This document shows positions 33,140 to 42,909 of a DNA stretch of 64,000 nt, one piece after another (the first letter of the stretch is position 1; each line of letters begins with the position of its first letter). The notes below the pieces were generated by a model that saw only the letters and a program-made list of their open reading frames with translations, did no database searches and was not told the origin of the DNA. A program made the position numbers and the translations under genes. Source of the DNA: Liopterus haemorrhoidalis (Eukaryota > Arthropoda > Insecta > Coleoptera > Dytiscidae); the NCBI GenBank assembly GCA_963971575.1, contig OZ020624.1:2547001-2611000 (forward strand). The letters run 5' to 3'.

Positions 33140-33800
33140 ATGGAGTTTACCAGAACAGTATTTCTGAAGACTCCAGCAGTAGTAGGCCATCATGTGGCTA
33201 TCTTATCTTCCTTGATATCTATCTTCCATAGTTTTATGTCCTGATGGAATCTTTCCCCCGGTTCTTCACTAAAATCACCTAGGTTTTCTGGTAAGTGGTT
33301 ATAATACAACCGAGAATATTAAAGTTGGAAAGCATATTTTCCACTAATTCTCTACCTTATGATTTCCAAGAAAATTTTGTAATACTTGAATAAATGAACA
33401 CCAAAAATTAGATTCAATCTCGTTCATTGATGCGGTTGGATTGGATTGTGGATCTTCAGTAGGTTGCCTTATCTGAGGACCATCAAATATTCTGGCTTTC
33501 AATTTTTCAGAGTTAATCCCAGAAAATTTACTTGTCAAGTAGCCTACACAAAGTCCATCTCGATTTAAAGCCTTCATAAATTGCAAACATAAGCCCAAAC
33601 TTTATATGCAAGGGTGGAAATATAATTTTATTTCTCGCAACCAAAGGTTCGTTGACAACGTTTTATTTTTCTTGAATTATGACATTTCTTAATGGAAATC
33701 ACCCAATTTCTGTTAACCTAGTGCTGATCCTTAGCTCTGCTGTCACAAAGACATAAAAAACAAGGATATTTTGTATATCCACTTTGCTGTCCAAGGAGGA
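33140..33800 (-). pseudogene. Decayed copy of a multicopy insect protein (HQDIK..EERYQGRW type)
   Basis: Reading the minus strand across frames gives SGYTKYPCFLCLWDSRAKDQ-like sequence near 33770, LVAREK..LAYKVGLCLQFM near 33610, then an open stretch 33598-33344 with FMKALNRDGLCVGYLTSKFS and FNGPQIRQ-like FDGPQIRQPTED, ESNFWCSFIQVLQNFLGNHK, and finally LGDFSEEPGERFHQDIKTME, DRYQGR and HMMAYYCW near 33200. This conserved protein is found in many copies in insect genomes, probably carried by a transposon; its function is unknown to me. Stops and frameshifts make this copy dead. Confidence 0.65.
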
Positions 33801-33951
33801 AGTTTACCGTTTTTAGATAAAAAACTAAAATCAATTAGTGTGTATCTAGAAAAAAATAGAGCTGCTAAGAAAAAGTCAGGTATTTTTGAAATTAGCACAT
33901 CAAAAATATCCAACATCAGTTCTTACTTATCCGGCACCAAGATAAAAAAAA

Positions 33952-35748
33952 ATCAGCTGTTGCCACCACAGGACCGACCGCCATCACAAAGTACTTGTAG
34001 AAAATACAGTCTAGCAGCAGAGTAGAAATAATTTGGCCTAATATTTTCTAACAGAGATATTATTTATCATGACCATGGAAACGTTACATATAAGTATGAA
34101 AAAAATACTTTTTTCAATTTTTTTTCGTTTTATCAAATAATGTCTCAAATAAAAGTTATTAGCTATTGATTTTATAGCAACTTTTGTTAAATAATTTTTT
34201 TCGAAATATTTTTCTGTTGTGAAATATAAATAATAAATTTTAATTAAATTTTAAAATATTTCTTACCTTTTAGTAGAAATAATTTGGCCTAATATTTTCT
34301 AACAGAGATATTATTTATCATGACCATGGAAACATTACATGAAAAAATAAATACTTTTATTATCAAAAAATGTCTCAAATAAAAGTTATTAGCTATTGCT
34401 TTTATAGCAACTTTTGTTAAATAATTTTTTTCGCAATATTTTTCTGTTGTGAAATATAAATAATAAATTCTAATTAAATTTTAAAATATTTCTTACCTTT
34501 TTACAACTTTTCAGCACAAATTTTCAATTTAATTTCCTTAAAAAATATCAAATGTCATCATTAGACAAAAATAGTTAGCCATCTTGAGATTCTTACCGTC
34601 AGTTGGCGACACGTACCTAGGGCCAATCAAAAGGTCTAATTAAAAAGTCCTTGATCAAATTTTATCTGCATAAATTACAATTAAGACTTACGTTTTTCCA
34701 GTAAATTACATTGTAATCCTAATGACGTATATTTATATTTTGATTTGATTCAGAAATGTATGGCAAGTGCTGCTAACCCGGGAATACACCTAAACTCAAC
34801 CAAATATCTGAACTAATTACTGAATTAGACCAAATAATTAGAGCGGATTAATGAAAACTAGTTCAAATGACTGTAGCTCGCTTATTTATGAACGGATTTT
34901 GAAAATGCTAACAGTTTTAGAATTAGGAGTGAATGAGGCTTTTGACTGTATAGTCAAAAACATCAAATTCGCAAGTTGGTAAAAAAATTTGCTCCAGTTT
35001 TGACCAAAAATAGAGCACGGCCATATCTCGCTTATTTATGGACCGATTTCGATGGGATTTGACACAGAATATTAGAATTAGTGTCTCCTGGTATGTAGGT
35101 GTTCTAAATTCATGTATCTGTACAAAAAAGGCCTAAATGGGGGTCCAATTTTTTAAAAATTACAATATTTTTAATGTTTATGGGCCAATTTTGATAAAAT
35201 TTTGTACATGGAGACAGAATTAGTTTCTGCTCCTTATAGGAGAGACAAAGTTTATATATCTATACAAAAAAAGCCTAACGGGGGCCCTATTTTAAAAAAT
35301 TAAATAAATGTTATATTATACTTTTTCGTTTTATCAAAACATGTCTGAAATAAGTTGTTAGTTATTGCTTTTATAGCAACTTTTGTTAAATAATTTTCTG
35401 TTATGAAATATTCGCAAAAATCTTAAAATCGACATGAGTAAACTCCCATTTCTAGTCAACCGATTTTTACCAAAAGTTGATCAACTCGTGCCATTGATCT
35501 CAAAAGCTTAAATATGAAGTTTCATAAAAATTCTTTTAGTCGAATTTCCTTTGCACGTGTACACAGACAGACGGATGAACGGACAGACAGACAGACGGAC
35601 GGACGGACACACAGACCGACAGGCATCATGCTAAAAATAGTCAAAACGTTATGTAGGGAACTCAATTCGTGGAGATCCATCGAAATCTCGAAATGTCAAA
35701 ATTGGTCTGATCACAATACCTCCCTTATATATGTTGGCGGTCGGTAAA
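33952..35748 (+). mobile_element. Family 1 Helentron/DINE-like element, long copy with internal tandem duplication
   Basis: 5' end cagctgttgccaccacagga then ccgaccgccatcacaaag; 3' end gttggcggtcggtaaaaa. Subterminal inverted repeats are accgaccgcc / ggcggtcggt. A 230-250 bp segment is tandemly duplicated (34022-34272 and 34273-34501). The GACA/GACG tract is at 35566-35622. 34375-35740 matches 2340-3705. Non-coding. Confidence 0.75.
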
Positions 35749-35798
35749 AATTATTTTGTTGGGCAGTGTTATTGGTGGTTATGTAACAGGAATTATGG

Positions 35799-35915
35799 GT
35801 TTTTTTAGATTTCCACCGAATAAATATAATGTCAATTTTGTACAATGTTTATAGCTGCAGTAATAAACATTATGCAAAATTGACATTATATTTATTCGGT
35901 GGAAATCTAAAAAAA
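35799..35915. repeat. Long hairpin, 51-bp arms, 14-nt loop
   Basis: 35800-35850 (tttttttagatttccaccga..) and 35865-35915 are reverse complements except for about three positions near the loop. The loop contains ctgcag. It lies right after a family 1 element and before a Myb-like ORF. It could be a foldback MITE end pair or a small-RNA hairpin. Confidence 0.85.
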
Positions 35916-36208
35916 CTCCTACAAAAGAACTTAAAGTTTTTGAAAAATATAATAGAGAATTATTGCAACCTCTGTTCTACTGATCTTTTAATAAAGTTTT
36001 CCTTTATTTGACATGTGCGCATGCGCAGTTGATATATCCTTAATTTCTTTCTTTTATTAAAATACAGGCAACCTATATTTAATTTAAATAACGGCAAAGC
36101 ATTTTTGATTTAAAGCACCTTAATTTTGACAGGTCTTCTGTCAATGTAACCTCAAAATTAACAACGGAGTAAATTCGAACAAAAAATTGGTGACTTTTCT
36201 TGTGAGTA

Positions 36209-36442
36209 ATGATGCAAGCTAAAGATAAAAAACGTTTACGATTTAAATACGAGGACGATGTTATTCTTCTCCGAGAAATTGTGTCACGAAACCCTTTTGC
36301 GAATGGTTGTGCCGTATGCGAGTATGCCGTATGGGACAAAAATAGTCTGTTGCAGTTAACTCATATAAGAGTTGCAGTTAACTTCTATATTCATTACGAT
36401 TTTGATCTATCAATTTGGCATATTTGTCAAAATAAAGTATAA
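36209..36442 (+). pseudogene. Myb/SANT-like DNA-binding start, truncated
   Basis: Encodes MMQAKDKKRLRFKYEDDVIL, then LLREIVSRNPFANGC. The RLRF..EDDV.LLREV..RNPF pattern starts a Myb/SANT-like domain found in transposon-linked and domesticated proteins. After NPFANG the sequence diverges and the frame ends at 36442, so the second and third helices are missing. No splice donor is evident at the break. Confidence 0.45.
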
Positions 36443-36983
36443 AGCAAGAGCACCGTTGCAATAACACTCTTTAAAAGATCATGAAAAATTTTAATACAGG
36501 ATATTTTATTAGAGGTTTCCTTTAATAAAGTCAGCTTTTTTTCACTTTGCAATATCTCTCTAATATTTTAAGTAGTGCAGTAACAGTAACCTTCACCTGT
36601 TCCAAAATTATTTACAAATGTATAATTCTAATAGTAAACTAAGTTTGTCTTGTTAATATTAATTTCCCAAACTATCTTTAACTGTAGTTCTGGAGGATAT
36701 GCTATTTGTATCAGGCCCTGAGGATTATAAAGTTTGGATGTCTGTCAAATAATATATACCATGTCCTTTTTTTTCAAAGAGCTTGCACGAGATTGTAATA
36801 GTTTCTGCTAAAATATTTTTCTTTGACAAATTGAAACATCTCTATACCTATCAATGATAAAAACACAATACATTTTCTTTTAAGAAATGTATTATGGGGA
36901 GGTACAGCACTATAGTTCTAACAAGTTTCTTATACTAAACGGATAATATGAAATAAAATTAGTAATATAAAATCAGACATGTT
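36443..36983. other. Intron 1 sequence, nothing recognised
   Basis: AT-rich. No ORF or repeat ends identified. Confidence 0.4.
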
Positions 36984-36994
36984 AGAAAATTCAT

Positions 36995-37939
36995 TTATAA
37001 ATTATTGAAAGTTAAAACTCCAACATACCTCTTGAAAATATTAACATCTTTTTTGAAAAATAGAAGCTTCCAAGTAAATATCAATAACACCTTATCAGAA
37101 ATTAAAAACATACGAGCAGGAGTCCCACAGGGATCAGTCTTAGGCCCTGTTCTATTTAACGTATTTGTGCACGACATGCCCGTTCCAGCAGATGCAACAA
37201 TCGCTATGTTTGCAGATGACACGGCAATTGTTACAAAAAACGAGGTTCAAAACAGAGCAGTCAGTGATCTACAAAAAAACCTTGACATCACTACTGATTA
37301 TTTTAAAAAATGGTGCATTAAACTAAATACAACTAAATGCGAAATAAAAATGTTCACGCTAAGAAAAACTAGTAACCTGCCAGATATAATTATTAACAAC
37401 AAAATTATTCCATGGAACCCGCCTAACCAAACAATAAGATATTTAGGGGTGCATTTCGATAATAGACTAACATGGAGACACCACATTACGAAAAAACTAC
37501 GAGAAGCCCAAACCAAATTAGCGATGCTCTATCCATTAGTAAATAGGAAATCAACCTTAAAAAGAAAATGTTCCCTCTTAATATATAAAGGTATACTGAG
37601 ACCTACCTTGACCTATGCGTGCATTGTATGGGGTGCTGCACACCGAACACACATTAAAAAACTGCAAGCTTATCAGTCGAAAGTATTACGGATCGCCACC
37701 AACAGCCCGTGGTTTATCAGGAACAGCCATTTACACGAGGAACTGGGTATAATGACAATACAAGAATTCATGAAAAAGTTGTCAACAACATTTTTCCACA
37801 GAATTGGACAGTGCTCCGGTGCCACACACTATGAACTAGGCAAGCGAAAAATCCACAGAAGATTAAAGAGAAAATTACCACAAGACACTATAATAGACAG
37901 TGACAGTGATAGTGCGGATAGCGAACAATCTAATTAAAC
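36995..37939 (+). pseudogene. Jockey-like reverse transcriptase, C-terminal ~310 residues intact
   Basis: The frame reads LKVKTPTYLLKILTSFLKNR, then the palm motif AGVPQGSVLGPVLFNVFVHD, the catalytic FADDTAI, YFKKWCIKLNTTKCEIKMFT, IRYLGVHFDNRLTWRHHI, LRPTLTYACIVWG and PWFIRNSHLHEELG, ending SDSDSADSEQSN and a stop at 37937. The first in-frame codon offered as a start (TTG, 37005) is not a real start: the frame is open back to the truncation point. The endonuclease and RT fingers are missing. Polymerase YADD-type catalytic residues are present as FADD. Confidence 0.92.
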
Positions 37940-38097
37940 ATTAGTAGCGAATCAACAGACATAAAGTGAAGTGACAGGGGAGTTCTTCGAACCGACCCCA
38001 CAACGTGACAAATCCTGACAAACACTGTATTATCAAAACTATGTGTTACATCATGTATGTAGATCTAGTTAAATAAAGAGTATTAATAAAAAAAAAA
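36995..38097 (+). mobile_element. Jockey-like retrotransposon, 5'-truncated, young-looking copy
   Basis: Flanked by an 11-bp duplication agaaaattcat at 36984-36994 and 38098-38108. Ends with a 10-12-nt A run after aataaagagtattaat. The coding frame is open from the insertion boundary to the natural stop. The intact frame and clean duplication suggest recent target-primed insertion. Confidence 0.93.
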
Positions 38098-38291
38098 AGA
38101 AAATTCATCGTTATCATTAGTCGCAACCGGATTTTAACTGTAGAAGATGTAACGTTTAAAACGTGTTTCGTCACAGTAATGCAGTTTTGAAACAATTGAC
38201 AAATTCAGCTGTGGCCACCGCAGGACCGACCGCCATCACAAAGTACTTGCATAAAATACATTCTAGCAGCAGAGTAGAAATAACTTGGCCT

Positions 38292-38481
38292 TAAGCCGGT
38301 CGCTATGGCATAGTGGTCAGCTCATTTGACTGCTAACCATGGGGGCTCGGGTTCAAATCCCGGTGATGGCATGGATGTTTGTATTTATTATAAAAATTAA
38401 TGTATCCATAATAAAAATAAAGATATACTGGTTAATGGCTATCGTAGCTAAGACCAAAAATTAATTAATTAAAAAAAAAAA
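38292..38481 (+). mobile_element. tRNA-derived SINE with 10-bp target duplication
   Basis: The head is tRNA-like: A box tggcatagtggtcag (38306-38320), a 'gactgctaacc' anticodon-arm-like stretch, and B box ggttcaaatcc (38350-38360). The AT-rich tail ends in a run of 13 A. aacttggcct occurs at 38282-38291 and 38482-38491, and the family 1 consensus reads through this point unbroken in other copies. Pol III transcription is expected from the boxes. A truncated relative may lie at 57430-57600. Confidence 0.92.
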
Positions 38482-38540
38482 AACTTGGCCTAATATTTTC
38501 TAACAGATATTTTTATTATTAGACATGGAAACGTTACATA

Positions 38541-39942
38541 CCGTGAATATATTTTTTAATGCAACATGTACTATGTCATTACCATGGATACAGTTTTTGA
38601 CAGCAATATAAATCGTGTTCATTTTCATTTGCAACATAGACAATTAGTGTGTATACTTTTACTCATTGCTGATTTAAAAATTAATTAACATGTATACAGA
38701 TAAAGAAAAAATAATGATAGTAACTTGGTATAACTCCCAAATGAGTTTAAGAGAAGTTTCTGCTGTATTTAGTGCAACTTATCCAGATCGGCCAATACCA
38801 AATCCCTCTACAATTTCAAGACTAGTTAATAAATTTCATCGCAAAGGATGTCTTAAGTCAAAACATAATAAAAATTAAAAAAAAGAACAACATTCCACGT
38901 GCTTACAGAAGAGAAGCAGTTGGAAATATTATTACAAGTGGAAGAAAACAATCAAAATACTTTAAGATCAATTGCACAAACCGTTGGTGTCAGTATTGGA
39001 TCTGTTTTTAACTTCTTAAAAAAATAAAAGTTTCGATCATACACATTTCAAAACCATCAGGAATTGTTACAAATGGACGCAGCAGTACGTATGGATTTTG
39101 AAATGTTTGAAAAAATTAATTCTGACCCAACAATGCTTCAAAGAATTTTATTTACAGACGAAGCAACGTTTACTCTAAATGGTGAAGTGCACAGACAATA
39201 TTTTAGGTACTGGAGTCAAGAAAATTTACCTTTGTTTCATTCCTCCTGAACTCAAAGGCTGCAAAAATTAAATGTTTGGGCAGGGATAATAGGAACCAAT
39301 ATTATAGGGCTTTTTTTACTGACGGTAACCTTAATGCCGCAAAATATCTAACCCTTTTGCAAAACCAAATATTATCTGCGTTGCGAAACCTGAATATTAC
39401 TGGACAAGTATGGTTTCAACATGATGGCGCACAAGTCCATTATTCTAGAATAGTTAAAGAATATTTACATAGAACTTTCCCAAATAGCTGGATTGGAAGA
39501 GGAGGGCCGATGAATTGGCCAGCGAGATCTTCTGATTTAGCACCCAATGATTTTTTTCTTGGGGATAATTAAAGGCCAAAGTATATAATGGAGAACTTAG
39601 GGATGTTGCTGAACTGCAAGACAAAATTGTTCAAGCATCCAACAACAATATATCTGAAGAGCAATTGCTGAATGTTTTGAATCATTTTTATGATCGCTTA
39701 ACATTTTGTATGCAAGTAAACGGAGAAACTTTTGAACATTTATTATGAGTTTTTATTAGTTATTTATTTATTATTATTATTTATTTTTTTTTATTTGAAT
39801 TTTCAATAAAATATTTTGATTTTGCTAGTAAATATGGTTTTTTCTATGTTGCAAATGAAAATGAACAAGATTTATATTGTTGTCAAAAACTGTATCCATG
39901 GTAATGACATAGTACATGTTGCATTAAAAAATAAATACACTG
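38541..39942 (+). mobile_element. DD41D (rosa-like) Tc1/mariner element with ~95-bp terminal repeats
   Basis: The left terminal repeat 38541-38640 (aatgcaacatgtactatgtc..) is inverted at 39845-39942 with few differences. TA borders both ends (38539-38540 and 39943-39944). 1402 bp. It is inserted in a family 1 element at 'gttacata', which is uninterrupted at 41055. Confidence 0.93.
38690..39748 (+). pseudogene. DD41D transposase, frameshifted
   Basis: Segment 1 (38690-38878): MYTDKEKIMIVTWYNSQMSL, NPSTISRLVNKFHRKGCLKS (helix-turn-helix). Segment 2 (about 38900-39245): QTVGVSIGSVF-like second helix, then RILFTDEATFTLNGEVHRQY with the first catalytic Asp. Segment 3 (39276-39572): VWFQHDGAQVHYSRIVKEYL, WPARSSDLAPNDFFLG. 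The second and third Asp are separated by 41 residues, hence DD41D, and the ending VNGETFEHLL is near 39745. Breaks near 38876, 39025, 39247 and 39570 make it non-functional although all three Asp residues remain. Confidence 0.9.
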
Positions 39943-40258
39943 TATTAATATGAAAAAATAGATACTTAGAAAAAATTTCGAAAAGATTTTCATATTTTTT
40001 TCGTTTTATCAAAAAATTTGTCAAATAAAAGTTGTTAGTTATTGCCTTTGTAGCAACTTTGTAGCAATAAATTTTGTCGAAATATTTTTCTGTTGCTAAA
40101 TATTCGCAAAAATCGACACGAGTAAACTCCCATTTCTAGTCAATCGAGTTTTACCAAAAGTTGATCAACCTGTGCCATTGATGTCAAAAGCTTAAATATG
40201 AAGTTTCATAAAAATCCTTTCAGCCGAATTTGCACTGCATGTGTACACAGAGAGACGA

Positions 40259-40311
<53 letters not shown>

Positions 40312-40324
40312 AAGACAGACAGAA

Positions 40325-40361
<37 letters not shown>

Positions 40362-40773
40362 GCCAGACAGACAGACAGACAGAGACAGACAGATAGATAT
40401 CATGCTAAAAATAGTCAATACGTTATGTAGGGAGCTCAATTCGTGGAGATCCATCGAAATCTCGAAATGTCAAAATCGATATGATCACAATACCTCCCTT
40501 ATATATGTTGGCGGTCGGTAAAAACATTATAGTCGTGTTTGCAACAAGTTTGGAACCTAATTTTTCGAACTACTTATTTCAAAGGTCTCAAATATTGAAT
40601 TCAAATATCGTCATTAAAATTTTAATAAGCAAAAATACGAAAAATTATTTAAATTTGGACAAATCACGTTTTGCATGAACTTAAGGACAAAATTTGATTT
40701 GAATGAATCTTTATTAACAAAAATAGATTTAAATTATTTAATTTATTATTTTTTTTTTAAATTATTTATTTAT

Positions 40774-40928
40774 CATTTTTAGGGTTTGATAGGTATGACC
40801 ACAAAAAAAACCTTATAACGTCACTCATGTGTCTGTCTGTCTGTCTGTCTGTACTGTATAAATTGTGGCCAAACGGTTGAATATATAATTTTGAAATTTG
40901 GTACGTTTGTCTCACATATAGAAAAACT
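40774..40928 (-). mobile_element. Family 2 3'-end fragment, inverted
   Basis: Starts tttttagggtttgataggta, the inverse of the family 2 terminus, followed by a short GTCT tract (inverse of GACA) at 40827-40852. It abuts a family 1 element at 40929. Confidence 0.65.
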
Positions 40929-41159
40929 CAGCTGTGGCCACCACAGGACCGACCACCATCATAAAGTACTTGTATATACATTCTAGCAGCAGAGTAGAAA
41001 TAACTTGGTCTAATATTTTCTAACAGATATTATTTATCATGACCATGGAAACGTTACATATAAGTATGAAAAAATAGATACGTAGAAAAAATTTCGAAAA
41101 ATGTCAAAATCGGTATGATCACAATTCCTCCCTTATATATGTTGGCGGTCCGTAAAAAT
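40929..41159 (+). mobile_element. Family 1 miniature copy lacking the microsatellite core
   Basis: Has the complete 5' end (cagctgtggccaccacagga, ccgaccaccatc) and 3' end (gttggcggtccgtaaaaa) in 231 bp. The sequence jumps from atttcgaaaa to atgtcaaaatcggtatgatc, deleting the region with the GACA tract. It lies 220 bp downstream of capa exon 1, in intron 1. Confidence 0.8.
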
Positions 41160-41378
41160 AGACTCACCTGATGTCCTGGGGGTAGTGAATTAATCTCAAT
41201 TTCTATAACATTTGTTGATATTTAAATAAATTTGCTGTGGCCTTTTGCCCGATGTAAAAACTAACTTATTTTAACAATTATTAGGGTAATATTTCAATAT
41301 TAAAACAAGCGGTACGCGCGTACTGTCTGAATATCAATTCTAATTATAATAATATTAATAAATTTTTAACAAACTTAC
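41160..41378 (-). other. Start of capa intron 1
   Basis: AT-rich sequence between the exon 1 donor and the nearest transposon. Nothing further is recognised. Confidence 0.5.
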
Positions 41379-41445
41379 CGTCCGCTTGACAAGAAAATAT
41401 CAAACATAATACTAGAATTTTGACACAGCACAAAAATTCGTTCAT
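41379..41445 (-). CDS. capa: capa neuropeptide precursor, exon 1 (signal peptide)
   Basis: ATG at 41445. The exon encodes MNEFLCCVKILVLCLIFSCQ then AD and the first base of a Gly codon, followed by donor G|GTAAGT at 41378. The hydrophobic core VKILVLCLIF after a short N-terminus, with small residues at SCQA, is a secretory signal; cleavage after QA is plausible. The phase-1 donor completes GGT with the first two bases of exon 2, giving ADGEFVTG. A longer upstream frame from 41595 (MRARRS..) would translate across the TATA box and was rejected. The next recognised exon lies 24.8 kb away; no exon between them could be identified. Signal peptide, phase and promoter together support the call. Confidence 0.88.
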
Positions 41446-41530
41446 GATGTCTTGCAGATGATGGGCTGATAGTACCGGTTGCTGAGAGTCAGAGCGTCTC
41501 TGATAACACGAGCGTCTTATATAGGCGTCC
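41446..41530 (-). promoter_or_regulatory. capa: capa core promoter and 5' UTR
   Basis: TATATAAG reads on the minus strand at 41523-41516, inside cgcctatataagacg. Start is expected about 30 nt downstream, near 41490. TCAG initiator-like motifs have their A at 41501 and 41483. The 5' UTR would be about 40-55 nt, with no upstream ATG before 41445. A strong TATA box suits a gene expressed at high level in a few neurosecretory cells. Upstream, 41524-41600 is GC-richer than its surroundings. Confidence 0.75.
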
Positions 41531-41887
41531 AGCGTCCAGAACATCCCGGCGTACCAGCGTCCGTACGCCTGACAAACCAGTGACCTGCGCGCCCGCATAC
41601 GCAGGTAGGTGGATTTTATATCTTTACATTATACTCAATATTTTTTCAATTGATGAACAAATTGTTAATTTTTTATTTATACAGAAGTTTTGGTCCGCTG
41701 TATATATAACTATTAGAGCCTCAAATAGACATTTTGCTATATCCAGAGGTTACCATAGATTTTTTATTTTAATTCTTTTCAAATACAGGTGGTTTAATAT
41801 ATGCGTTACAATAACGTTTCTACAAAGCGCGACTTATACCTGATGAAACTATACTCTATGTTAAATTAGAAAAGAGTAGATATAAGC

Positions 41888-42222
41888 AATTCACTTTTGT
41901 AAGAACAAACTAAGAGGAAATTTTGTTTTCAACAGATTGCACCTTTGAAACTGTATGTCATGTTGATATTACAGAAAAATAATTTGAAAAGTCAGATTAT
42001 AAATATGTCATTTAAAAAAGTATCATTCGTCATATTTCATTTTGAATAGTGACGTCTTAAATATTTTGTAAATATAATACTAACCTAAAATAATACAAAC
42101 TTAATCCAAAACTGTAAAGCTTTTTTTACAATATAACCAAGTTTCTAAAAGTCAGTAATACACTATAAAAATCACCAAAATAACCAGATCTAGTTTGTTC
42201 TTACAAAAGTGAACTGTTTATA
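41888..42222. mobile_element. MITE, ~335 bp, ttcacttttgtaagaacaaact ends
   Basis: Inverted ends of about 25 bp (attcacttttgtaagaacaa at 41889 and its inverse at 42195-42214). The interior is AT-rich. Part of the same family lies at 62748-62990 (ttgcacctttgaaattgtat; ataaccagatctgatttg). Target duplication not resolved. It lies 350 bp upstream of the capa TATA box. Confidence 0.7.
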
Positions 42223-42341
42223 GCGCTGCGAACCGAGTACGATTTATACAGGACTAATACAGTATAGCGGGAAATTTAAAATAAGTTACAACTAGGGCAT
42301 GGGCGCAGTAACTGGGTTAGCTGATTTTTAACATAACAAAT

Positions 42342-42770
42342 CAGCTGTGGCCACTACATGACCGACCGCCATCACAAAGTACTTGTTTAATTTATGCTGC
42401 TTTATCAAAAAATGTCTAAAATAAAAGTAGTTAATTATTGCTTTTGTAGCAACTTTTCTTAAATAAATTTTTTCGAAATATTTCTGTGTTGTAAAATATT
42501 CGCAAAAATCTTAAAATCATTTCTAGCTAACCGAAGTTGATCAACTCGGGCCATTGATGTCAAAAGCTTAAATATGAAGTTTCATAAAAATTGTTTTAGC
42601 CGAATTTGCTCTGCACGTGCAGACAGAAAGACAGACCGACAGACATCATGCTAAAAATATTCAAAACGTTAGGTAGGGACCTCAATTCGCGGAGATTCAT
42701 CGAAATCTCGAAATGTCAAAATCGGTATGATCACAATACCTCCCTTATATATTTTGGCGGTCGGTAAAAA
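42342..42770 (+). mobile_element. Family 1 element, shortened copy
   Basis: 5' end cagctgtggccactacatga, then ccgaccgccatc; 3' end tttggcggtcggtaaaaa. The GACA tract is short and interrupted (42616-42645). Confidence 0.75.
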
Positions 42771-42909
42771 TGAATTGGTTAATAAGATATTGAAATAAAC
42801 ATGGCAGATAATACAATTACGTTATTTATACGACATAAATTCAGTATAATGGGAAATTTGAATAAGTTAAAAAAATATTAATTTTTAAAAATTATGTATT
42901 ATTATTATT

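Larger units (their letters stand above)
38206..40524 (+). mobile_element. Family 1 element carrying a nested SINE and a DD41D mariner
   Basis: The 5' end cagctgtggccaccgcagga is at 38206; a SINE interrupts at 38291 and a mariner at 38540. The element resumes at 39945 (atatgaaaaaatagatactt), has a long GACA tract at 40250-40395, and ends gttggcggtcggtaaaaa at 40524. The uninterrupted arrangement can be compared at 40929-41159 and 33952. Confidence 0.8.

Noticed and set aside
37005..37937. TTG at 37005 as a real start codon
   Set aside because: The frame is open further upstream to the truncation point of the retrotransposon; there is no native start.
38292..38370. A genuine tRNA gene
   Set aside because: A and B boxes are present, but the cloverleaf is imperfect and the unit has an A-rich tail and target duplication, so it is a SINE.
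40198..40521. ORFs made of RQTDRQTDRQTD or its reverse-strand LSVCLSVCLSV
   Set aside because: They are translations of the GACA/TGTC microsatellite in family 1 and 2 elements, open in several frames at once. The same applies at 3540, 11150, 15940, 18400, 35514, 42963 and 50371.
41344..41598. 84-aa ORF starting MRARRS on the minus strand as a longer capa start
   Set aside because: It would translate through the TATATAAG box. The ATG at 41445 gives a proper signal peptide.
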